From NCBI GenBank assembly GCA_005799475.1, contig SYGQ01000180.1, forward strand, positions 1 to 5,986: a DNA stretch of 5,986 nucleotides, in the 5' to 3' direction. The stretch is from Planctomycetia bacterium (GTDB lineage Bacteria > Planctomycetota > Phycisphaerae > Phycisphaerales > SM1A02). Below the pieces are notes generated by a model. That model had not been told where the DNA came from. It saw nothing but the letters and a program-made list of their open reading frames with translations, and did not search any database. Made by a program: the position numbers and the translations under genes. Below are positions 1 through 5,071 of the stretch, piece after piece. Position 1 is the first letter of the stretch; each line of letters opens with the position of its first letter.

Positions 1-651
1 AATCCGTCGAAGCTCCGCGATGCCTTCAAGGCGTGGGTCCTGGGTCAAGTCGGTGTGCACGACGGCGTTCGCCGCGAGCCGTCGTGGGAAGACGGCAGAG
101 CCCTCAAGGATGGGACGGTCGCCGACGCCTACGAGATCAAGGGGACGCCACTTGGTCCGAGCGAGGCACAGGGCGTCGACATGGGGCAGGTGGCCATGCG
201 GCAGATGATGGCGCAAGCGATGTTTGGTCCGCGCGGCGCGCACGGATTCGTGAAGGTCCTTCCCGGGGCGCTGGTTGTGACATGCAGCCAGAGGCCCGAT
301 GTCCTCGCTCGCGCGCTCGCGGCGCAGGGGGAAGGCGAGTGCCTCTCCGACGACGCGGTCATCGCGTCCATGCAACCGTGGCTTGTCAAGGGCGCACAGG
401 TTGAGGCCTACATCTCGCTGGGGCAACTCCTGAAGGCCGTGCGGCAACTTGCTGATGTGTTCGGTGGCGTGGGCGCGTCCCTCCCGAACATCCCCACGCG
501 CAGTGCTCCGGTTGCGCTTTCGTTCAAGGCCTCACCCGAAGAGGTCGAGATGTCGGCCATGATCCCTACGCCGGTGCTCAGCGCCATCATCGACCAGTCC
601 ATGGGCGCGATGACGACATCGGACAGTGCGGGCAAGAAGGCGCGAGAGTGA
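1..651 (+). CDS. Hypothetical protein, C-terminal part (5' end outside window)
   Basis: The frame is open from base 1 with no stop, so the gene starts upstream of the window. A GTG at 55 lies in frame, but coding continues unbroken before it (NPSKLRDAFKAWV...), so I treat it as internal. At least 216 residues are visible. I recognise no catalytic motif. What can be seen is a methionine-rich helix (MGQVAMRQMMAQAMFG), a strand-like stretch (GFVKVLPGALVVTCSQ), a helical segment around EAYISLGQLLKAVRQLADVF, then strand and helix pairs ending in a short charged tail (AGKKARE). The alternating pattern resembles uncharacterised planctomycete proteins with repeated alpha/beta units, probably exported, but no signal peptide is visible because the N-terminus is missing. 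Stop TGA at 649-651 is four bases before the preferred folP start, so cotranscription with folP is likely. Function unknown. Confidence 0.8.
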   Translation, partial: NPSKLRDAFKAWVLGQVGVHDGVRREPSWEDGRALKDGTVADAYEIKGTPLGPSEAQGVDMGQVAMRQMMAQAMFGPRGAHGFVKVLPGALVVTCSQRPDVLARALAAQGEGECLSDDAVIASMQPWLVKGAQVEAYISLGQLLKAVRQLADVFGGVGASLPNIPTRSAPVALSFKASPEEVEMSAMIPTPVLSAIIDQSMGAMTTSDSAGKKARE

Positions 652-655
652 CCTC

Positions 656-1570
656 GTGACGGGATCGTGGCGCTGCGGTGCGCGTGAGTGGCGCTACGAG
701 CCGCTCAGGCCGCTGCTCATGGCGATCATCAATGTGACACCGGACTCATTCTCCGACGGCGGTCGGCATGCGGACCCGATCGCTGCTGCGGCGTGGGCAC
801 ACGAGTGCATCAGCGCGGGTGCCGTCATGCTCGATGTTGGCGGCGAGAGCACAAAACCGGGATCGTTGCGCGTGGCACCAGAGGTTCAAGTGAGTCGCGT
901 CGTGCCGGCGATCCAACGGATGATGGAGATTCCGGAGGTTGCATCGGGTGGCGTCTCGATCTCGGTGGACACGACGAGCGCTGGCGTTGCCCGCGCAGCG
1001 CTCGATGCTGGGGCCACGATCGTGAACGATGTCAGCGCGGGCGAGGAGGATCCAGAACTCCTCGCCCTCGTGGCCGCGCGGGGCTGCGGTCTCGTCCTCA
1101 TGCACAGGCTGCGACCGCCGCCAGAGGACTCGTTCAGCGATCGCTACGCACAGCCGCCCGAGTACACCGATGTCGTCGCGACCGTCGCGGCGAGTCTTGT
1201 GAGACGCGTCCGTCGCGCGCGCGACGCAGGCGTTGACGGCGCGGCGATCGCCGTCGATCCGGGGCTCGGATTCGGCAAAACCGTCGATCAGAATGTCGAA
1301 CTCATGTCGCGCATCGGCGAGATTGTGGCACTCGGTCATCCGGTACTCGTCTCGGCGAGCCGAAAGAGTTTTCTCGGAGCCATCTGCACAGAGCCGGATC
1401 CCTCTCGGCGCGATGCGGCAAGCGCGGCGGCGGCCCTCGCGATGTCACGATGCGGGGTCGCCGTCGTTCGCGCGCACAACATCGAGGCCCACCGCGTTTC
1501 ACTGCGCGCTGCCGAGAGAGATTGTGGGCCGCTGGGTCTGCTAGAATCAATCGTTCGCACCCACCACTAA
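656..1570 (+). CDS. folP: Dihydropteroate synthase
   Basis: Condenses 6-hydroxymethyl-7,8-dihydropterin diphosphate with p-aminobenzoate to give dihydropteroate in cytoplasmic folate synthesis; the family is the sulfonamide target. With GTG 656 as start the protein has 304 residues, slightly longer than the usual 270-285. TIM-barrel landmarks appear in order: NVTPDSFSDGG (26-36), DVGGESTKPGS (60-70), SVDT (103-106), ND (124-125), LMH (148-150), DPGLGFGK (201-208), SASRKSFLG (233-241) and RAHN (272-275). The pterin-site Asp and Asn and the SRK lysine are present. Deviations: STKPG replaces the usual STRPG, and RAHNI replaces the usual RVHDV, keeping Arg and His but swapping Asp for Asn. An extra segment (RPPPEDSFSDRYAQPPEY, from residue 153) follows LMH. 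An in-frame GTG at 626 would overlap the preceding gene by 26 bases and adds a non-conserved Arg-rich tail, so 656 is preferred. Followed closely by trxA. Confidence 0.96.
   Translation: MTGSWRCGAREWRYEPLRPLLMAIINVTPDSFSDGGRHADPIAAAAWAHECISAGAVMLDVGGESTKPGSLRVAPEVQVSRVVPAIQRMMEIPEVASGGVSISVDTTSAGVARAALDAGATIVNDVSAGEEDPELLALVAARGCGLVLMHRLRPPPEDSFSDRYAQPPEYTDVVATVAASLVRRVRRARDAGVDGAAIAVDPGLGFGKTVDQNVELMSRIGEIVALGHPVLVSASRKSFLGAICTEPDPSRRDAASAAAALAMSRCGVAVVRAHNIEAHRVSLRAAERDCGPLGLLESIVRTHH
1522..1547 (+). promoter_or_regulatory. Candidate promoter for trxA inside the end of folP
   Basis: The sequence TGCTAGAAT (1539-1547) matches an extended -10 element (TG-N-TAnAAT). TTGTGG at 1522-1527 could serve as a weak -35, but the spacer is only 14 bases, so the extended -10 is the stronger evidence. 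Transcription would start near 1554 and give a leader of about 30 bases before trxA. The same extended -10 core recurs in front of the tRNA gene. Inference only. Confidence 0.4.
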
Positions 1571-1571
1571 C

Positions 1572-1575
1572 GGAG
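1572..1575 (+). promoter_or_regulatory. Shine-Dalgarno for trxA
   Basis: GGAG lies nine bases before ATG 1585. It fixes this ATG as the thioredoxin start rather than the in-frame ATG at 1450, which would add 45 residues that are only folP coding sequence read in another frame. Confidence 0.8.
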
Positions 1576-1584
1576 TTCTCCACA

Positions 1585-1914
1585 ATGGCCGGCCAGCACA
1601 CACTTGAGTTCACCGACGCAAACTTCCAGAAGGATGTCATCGAGTCGAGCGTTCCCGTCCTCGTTGACTTCTGGGCTGAGTGGTGCGGTCCCTGCCGTGC
1701 GATCGGTCCCACCGTGGATGAGGTCGCCAAGGACTTTGAGGGCCGCGCGAAGGTCGGCAAGCTCAATGTGGACAACAGTCGTGATGTCGCGATGAAGTAC
1801 GGGATCCAGTCGATCCCCACAATGTTGGTGATCAAGAACGGGCAGATCCACAAAAAGTTGGTCGGTCTCGTCTCGAAGCAGGTGCTGACGGGCGCCCTCG
1901 ACTCGGCCATCTGA
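1585..1914 (+). CDS. trxA: Thioredoxin
   Basis: Small cytoplasmic disulfide reductase that passes electrons from thioredoxin reductase to targets such as ribonucleotide reductase and peroxiredoxins. The protein has 109 residues, the normal length for a single-domain thioredoxin. It has the active site WCGPC (33-37) inside DFWAEWCGPC, the buried Asp28, Lys59 in the KLNVD strand, and the cis-proline loop SIPT (76-79). The C-terminal KNG, LVG and final helix are all in place, so it should be a working thioredoxin. There is no signal peptide, which supports a cytoplasmic role rather than cytochrome maturation. It starts 14 bases after folP with its own Shine-Dalgarno and possibly its own promoter in the folP tail. 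No hairpin terminator is visible after the stop. Confidence 0.97.
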   Translation: MAGQHTLEFTDANFQKDVIESSVPVLVDFWAEWCGPCRAIGPTVDEVAKDFEGRAKVGKLNVDNSRDVAMKYGIQSIPTMLVIKNGQIHKKLVGLVSKQVLTGALDSAI

Positions 1915-1925
1915 GATCGCGTGTT

Positions 1926-2325
1926 GTGCGCGTTTGGCTGGCCGTGGCCGGAGCGGCAGCCAGCGTGTCGTTCGCCGAGGGCCACGCTTCGCCCGCGAGC
2001 GTGATCGAGCTTCCACCGCGGTTCGCAGTCGACCTCGTCGCCAGCGCGCAACCAGATCGGGGATCTTGCGTTTCGCTCGCCTTTGCCACGGATCGAGCCC
2101 TCTCCCTGTCCTCGCAGCGCCACCAGCAAGGGCGAATCGCACACCGCACCTGTGGACCTATGAAGCGGTCGTCGGCTCTGGTCAAACTTGATATGCGGCG
2201 TCGAGACCTCGCCCATGCCGCGCGGATTCCTCGACACAATCAGTCGCGGCGAGATCGTTGACCTCTTCGCGTTCCTCGAGGCGGCACATCCCAAGGAGTC
2301 GTTGCCCCCGAGCGGCTCTTGCTAG
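1926..2325 (+). pseudogene. Remnant of a secreted PVC-type heme-binding protein
   Basis: No intact gene fits this stretch, but both ends carry recognisable fragments. From GTG 1926 the frame encodes a signal peptide-like start (MRVWLAVAGAAASVSFAEGHA), then LPPRFAVDLVASA and DRGSCVSLAFATD. This resembles the first propeller strands of planctomycete membrane-bound dehydrogenase / heme-binding proteins, which usually read LPPGF.VELVAS...GSWVSL. A second fragment in another frame (codons from about 2191, stop TAG 2323-2325) reads TSPMPRGFLDTISRGEIVDLF followed by AFLEAAHPKE. That matches the usual C-terminal helix of the same proteins, MPxGLLxxLTxxEIxDLLAYLE. The full-length family is many hundreds of residues long, so nearly the whole middle, including any CxxCH heme site, is missing. 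The frame change and a stop at about 2161 in the C-terminal frame agree with decay. Family assignment rests on remembered motif patterns, not a search. Alternatively this is a short intact protein from 1926 to 2261 whose tail is random. Confidence 0.5.
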
Positions 2326-2328
2326 ACT
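2302..2328 (+). promoter_or_regulatory. Candidate promoter for tRNA-Ala
   Basis: TGCTAGACT (2320-2328) is an extended -10 differing by one base from the TGCTAGAAT in front of trxA. TTGCCC at 2302-2307 is a possible -35 with a 15-base spacer. Transcription would begin around 2335, about 40 bases before the mature tRNA. The TAG of this -10 also forms the stop codon of the heme-protein remnant. Confidence 0.5.
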
Positions 2329-2336
2329 CCCCGTCC

Positions 2337-2359
2337 CGGTCGGAAGCCAGTTCCGACCG
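2337..2359 (+). repeat. Perfect 9-bp inverted repeat (hairpin) in the tRNA leader
   Basis: CGGTCGGAA (2337-2345) and TTCCGACCG (2351-2359) are exact reverse complements separated by a five-base loop, GCCAG. The hairpin begins almost at the predicted transcription start and ends 16 bases before the tRNA. It is followed by TACAAGTTGG rather than a T run, so it is a poor rho-independent terminator. It could be a processing or stability structure in the pre-tRNA, or an old terminator of the decayed gene upstream. Confidence 0.7.
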
Positions 2360-2375
2360 TACAAGTTGGTTCGTT

Positions 2376-2448
2376 GGGCCTGTAGCTCAATTGGGAGAGC
2401 GCTTCCATGGCATGGAAGAGGTCGTCGGTTCGAGCCCGATCAGGTCCA
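2376..2448 (+). tRNA. tRNA-Ala (anticodon GGC)
   Basis: All four arms fold. The acceptor GGGCCTG (2376-2382) pairs with CAGGTCC (2441-2447). It includes the G3-U70 wobble that is the main alanine identity element. The D stem is GCTC/GAGC. The anticodon stem CTTCC/GGAAG closes the loop ATGGCAT with GGC at 2409-2411. The T arm GTCGG/CCGAT closes TTCGAGC. The discriminator base is A2448. The next bases are CTC, so the CCA end is not encoded and must be added by tRNA nucleotidyltransferase. It reads GCC codons, and GCU by wobble. The gene converges on the metalloprotease gene, 32 bases away. Confidence 0.97.
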
Positions 2449-2480
2449 CTCTCTGCGCGGTGATCCCCTGGGGAGACTCG

Positions 2481-3683
2481 CTATCGATCCCAGCCGATGG
2501 CGTCGAAAAGGGCGAAGTCTTTCGTCGTGAAGTAGTCCGGGTAGTTCGTCACTCCGGTACCCAAAGCTGGATCCATGAGGCCAAGGCTCGGCGTCTCTTC
2601 GCGAAGGTGGCTGGCTTGATATGGACTGCCGTCGCTCATTCGGTACTCGACGGTCACGAAGTCAATGTGGTGCGAGTCGTTTGGAGTGTTGGACGCGACC
2701 AGCCTCGGCCGCGCGGTGAATTCCGCATTGGTGTCGGGGTTGTAGTCGGCCGTGCCGTCGGTGTACTGGAAGCGGAAGAGATCCAGCGACGACATGTCCT
2801 TCGTCCACACGCCGGCGCCACAGACGCATCCGAGCGCGTGGCCCACTTCGTGGATCACAACATCGACGAACGAGGTTGATCCCGCCGTCATGCCGTTGGT
2901 CGGGTCGTAATCCCAGGTGAAGGTGCTGCTGAACTGCATGCTCGCGTCATTCCCGGTGACCGCGCCGACAGTCGACTTGTAGTTGGCCCGCGTCCAGTAG
3001 ACGCGGTCTTCCTGGGTGATGGTCGCGGCAGAGCCGTAACGAACACCAATCTTCGTGGTGTTGGGCAAGAGCAGTTGGATCGTGTCGGTTGCGTCGCCGC
3101 CATTGATCAGGGCCGTGCGCGAGTCCTTGTAGATCTTCGTTGAGTAGAACGGGGTCGTAGCGCCCAGCACACCCGACGCAAGTGCCGCGTAGGACACATC
3201 GATCGTCACCGTGATGGAGTCAGTGAAACTGGCCTCGAGGTACTGCTCAGCTTGGACGAAGGCCGGCAGGGCCGCCGCAGGAACGCTCGCGGCAAGCACG
3301 AACACAACATTGAAGTTCGCGGCAACGCCGTTGGCAGGCGTGTCGACGATGCGAACATCCTCGCGCGCGACCTCGTCCATGTGCGACTTCGCGATGCGTG
3401 TGAGGTCCGCCGACGAGAGCCCGCCTCGACGGCTGCCGCACATCGCATGCCAGACGCCCATCCACTCGGTGCGCCCGCTCAGTCCCGTCGCGTAGTCCGT
3501 GGCCACCTCGGATGGGAGCACGACAAGTGCGCTCGGTTCGACTGGCGACAGACTCGACTCGGGAAGGTTCGGCAACTGCCGATCCCATCCGCCGAGCGCC
3601 AACACAATCGCGCCACCGAGCGCTCCGGCCGCGGCACGCCGGCGTATTGAGCGTTGGGAGAAGTTGGATTCAGTTGTGCGCAA
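2481..3683 (-). CDS. Probably exported zinc metalloprotease (HEVGH type)
   Basis: Predicted secreted peptidase. With TTG 3683 as start the protein has 400 residues: a basic N-terminus (RSIRRR, 11-16), a weakly hydrophobic stretch (17-33) that may be a signal peptide, then the mature domain. The zinc motif HEVGHALG lies at 278-285 within FVDVVIHEVGHALGCVCGAG, followed by SLDLFRFQYTDG (299-310), YQASH (355-359), LGLMDPALGTG (367-377) and DYFTTKDFALFDAIGWD (383-399). This order matches a family of secreted bacterial metalloproteases known as NF038122, many of which carry PEP-CTERM anchors; this one ends at DAIGWDR without an anchor. Odd point: Cys286 and Cys288 sit where metzincin-like proteins have the third-ligand region. 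TTG 3683 is chosen because GGAAGGGG lies a few bases upstream. ATG 3722 or GTG 3701, deeper inside the EAL gene, are alternatives that lengthen the N-terminus. Overlap with the EAL gene suggests translational coupling. Confidence 0.85.
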   Translation of the reverse strand: MRTTESNFSQRSIRRRAAAGALGGAIVLALGGWDRQLPNLPESSLSPVEPSALVVLPSEVATDYATGLSGRTEWMGVWHAMCGSRRGGLSSADLTRIAKSHMDEVAREDVRIVDTPANGVAANFNVVFVLAASVPAAALPAFVQAEQYLEASFTDSITVTIDVSYAALASGVLGATTPFYSTKIYKDSRTALINGGDATDTIQLLLPNTTKIGVRYGSAATITQEDRVYWTRANYKSTVGAVTGNDASMQFSSTFTWDYDPTNGMTAGSTSFVDVVIHEVGHALGCVCGAGVWTKDMSSLDLFRFQYTDGTADYNPDTNAEFTARPRLVASNTPNDSHHIDFVTVEYRMSDGSPYQASHLREETPSLGLMDPALGTGVTNYPDYFTTKDFALFDAIGWDR

Positions 3684-4968
3684 CGACCCCTTCCATTCCA
3701 CGCGGATCCACCAATCTCTCATTGCGCACTCGCGCGTGCCACATCTCAATCCAGGCCGGGAGCGCGTCGGCTGGCATCGGCTTGGCGATGAAGTAGCCCT
3801 GGGTGCAGCAGGCACCCGCGCGCCGAACAAAGTCCCAGTCATCGGCGGTCTCGACGCCTTCTGCAACAGCAGTCATGCCGAGCGTGCGCGCCAAGTCGAT
3901 CGTGGTTTGGAAGAATGCGCGAAGCCGGAAGTCCTGGTGGGCATTCCTCGTGAATGATCGGTCGACCTTGAGTTCGTCAAAGGGCAGGTCGCGCAACTGG
4001 ACGAGCGACGAGTGTCCGGTACCGAAGTCGTCGATCGAGAGTCGGAAGCGGTGAATCCTGAGGCGCGCGAGGGCATCGAGGACGCGGATGAGGTCGGGCA
4101 TGAGCTGGCTCTCGGTGACCTCAAGCAGGATCGACTCCGGCTCGAGGCGGGCCGCCCGGGCCATGGCGATCGCATCGCTTGCAAAGCCAGGTGCCGCGAG
4201 GTCGTCCATCGTGATGTTGACGGCGACGGTGAGTTTGATTCCGCCGGCCCGCCACGCGGCGGCTTGCGCGATCGCCGACCTGAGCACGCCGCGCGTCAAG
4301 TCGCAAATGAATCCGCCGGCCTCGGCGACGGCGATGAACTGATCCGGGTAGACGATGCCCGCTTCAGGGTGCTGCCAGCGCGCCAAGGCTTCGACTCCCA
4401 CGACTTCGCCCGACTCGGCGAGCACCTTCGGTTGGTAGTGGTTGATGATCTCGCCCCGTGCGATCGCGTGCGCGACCTCAGTCGCGGAGAACACGCGCTT
4501 CGCTGCCTTCACTGGAACCGTCGCGGAGGGGGCTCTGTTCGTCGATGAAGGGGCCTTGTTGTGCCGCGCCAGGAGTTGCGCCAAGGCTTCCTGTGCGACG
4601 GGCTTGCTCTGGCTCCCGAGGATGCGGAGTTTGTGCGCGCGGGCGAGGGTCTCCGCGGCGCGGAGCGTTGTTGCATCCTCACCGCTCAAGAGCACGAGTG
4701 CGCCGGCGAATCCCCGCGCCCCGAGTTGCCGGATGACCTCGACACCATCCATGTCGGGCATATTGAGGTCAAGGAGGATGAGTTGAGGCGCGTCCAAAGT
4801 CCCATTGCATCGCGCGAGGGCCATTGTTCCACTCTCTACCGCTTCGACGCGCGAGAACCCAAGGTCTCGGAGGGACGAACCCAGAACCGTCCGCATGAAC
4901 TCATCGTCATCGACGATCAGGAGGAGGTCGTTGGACCTTCCGGCGAACTCAGTGGAATCGCTTGACAT
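3670..4968 (-). CDS. Response regulator with EAL cyclic-di-GMP phosphodiesterase domain
   Basis: Two-domain cytoplasmic signalling protein of 432 residues that should hydrolyse c-di-GMP to pGpG under control of a phosphorelay. The receiver domain (about 13-135) has the acidic cluster DDD (20-22), phospho-acceptor Asp67 in LLDLNMPDMDG, Ser95 and Lys122 in SKPV. A linker rich in Ala, Pro and Ser (138-157) leads to the EAL domain (about 160-410). Its catalytic set is complete: EALARW (193-198), VNIT (250-253), EVTES (283-287), DDFGTGHSSL (313-322), LKVDRSF (333-339), EGVET (370-374) and QGYFIAKPM (390-398). Activity is therefore expected, as in RocR-type REC-EAL proteins. There is no GGDEF domain, no DNA-binding domain and no membrane segment, and no sensor kinase is in the window. 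I use ATG 4968: the longer frame to 5052 would translate through the terminator hairpin of the upstream gene. The Shine-Dalgarno is weak. The 3' end overlaps the metalloprotease start. Confidence 0.95.
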   Translation of the reverse strand: MSSDSTEFAGRSNDLLLIVDDDEFMRTVLGSSLRDLGFSRVEAVESGTMALARCNGTLDAPQLILLDLNMPDMDGVEVIRQLGARGFAGALVLLSGEDATTLRAAETLARAHKLRILGSQSKPVAQEALAQLLARHNKAPSSTNRAPSATVPVKAAKRVFSATEVAHAIARGEIINHYQPKVLAESGEVVGVEALARWQHPEAGIVYPDQFIAVAEAGGFICDLTRGVLRSAIAQAAAWRAGGIKLTVAVNITMDDLAAPGFASDAIAMARAARLEPESILLEVTESQLMPDLIRVLDALARLRIHRFRLSIDDFGTGHSSLVQLRDLPFDELKVDRSFTRNAHQDFRLRAFFQTTIDLARTLGMTAVAEGVETADDWDFVRRAGACCTQGYFIAKPMPADALPAWIEMWHARVRNERLVDPRGMEGVVAHN

Positions 4969-5006
4969 TCCACTTCTAACGAGTGCAGACCGAACCATTT
5001 CGTACC

Positions 5007-5040
5007 AAAAAGAAAGCGCCCCAGGAAGAATTCCTGGGGC
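5007..5040 (-). terminator. Rho-independent terminator of the subtilase gene
   Basis: GCCCCAGGAA (5018-5027) and TTCCTGGGGC (5031-5040) form a perfect 10-bp GC-rich stem with a three-base loop. On the minus strand it is followed by TTTCTTTTT (5015-5007), the U tract of an intrinsic terminator. It lies 31 bases past the subtilase stop and 38 bases before the EAL gene start. It therefore separates these two same-strand genes into different transcription units. Confidence 0.92.
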
Positions 5041-5071
5041 ACTGCAGATCAATGTGATTGGGTCTGACCGA

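Noticed and set aside
626..655. Upstream GTG start for folP at 626
   Set aside because: It overlaps the preceding gene by 26 bases and adds only an Arg-rich tail; GTG 656 fits the family N-terminus better.
746..1339. 197-residue minus-strand frame inside folP
   Set aside because: It is the shadow of folP; composition is Arg- and His-rich without any recognisable domain.
1302..2294. 330-residue open frame on the minus strand across folP, trxA and the remnant
   Set aside because: It lies antisense to two certain genes, its residues are Arg- and Ser-rich with no motif, and it exists because high GC keeps opposite frames open.
2464..2474. TCCCCTGGGGA palindrome between tRNA and metalloprotease as a bidirectional terminator
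   Set aside because: With a realistic loop only about three base pairs remain and there is no T run on either side.
2319..2879. 186-residue plus-strand frame starting before the tRNA
   Set aside because: It runs through the tRNA gene and then antisense to the metalloprotease, so it cannot be a real protein gene.
4012..4548. 178-residue plus-strand frame within the EAL gene
   Set aside because: It is the antisense shadow of a gene with a complete conserved motif set.
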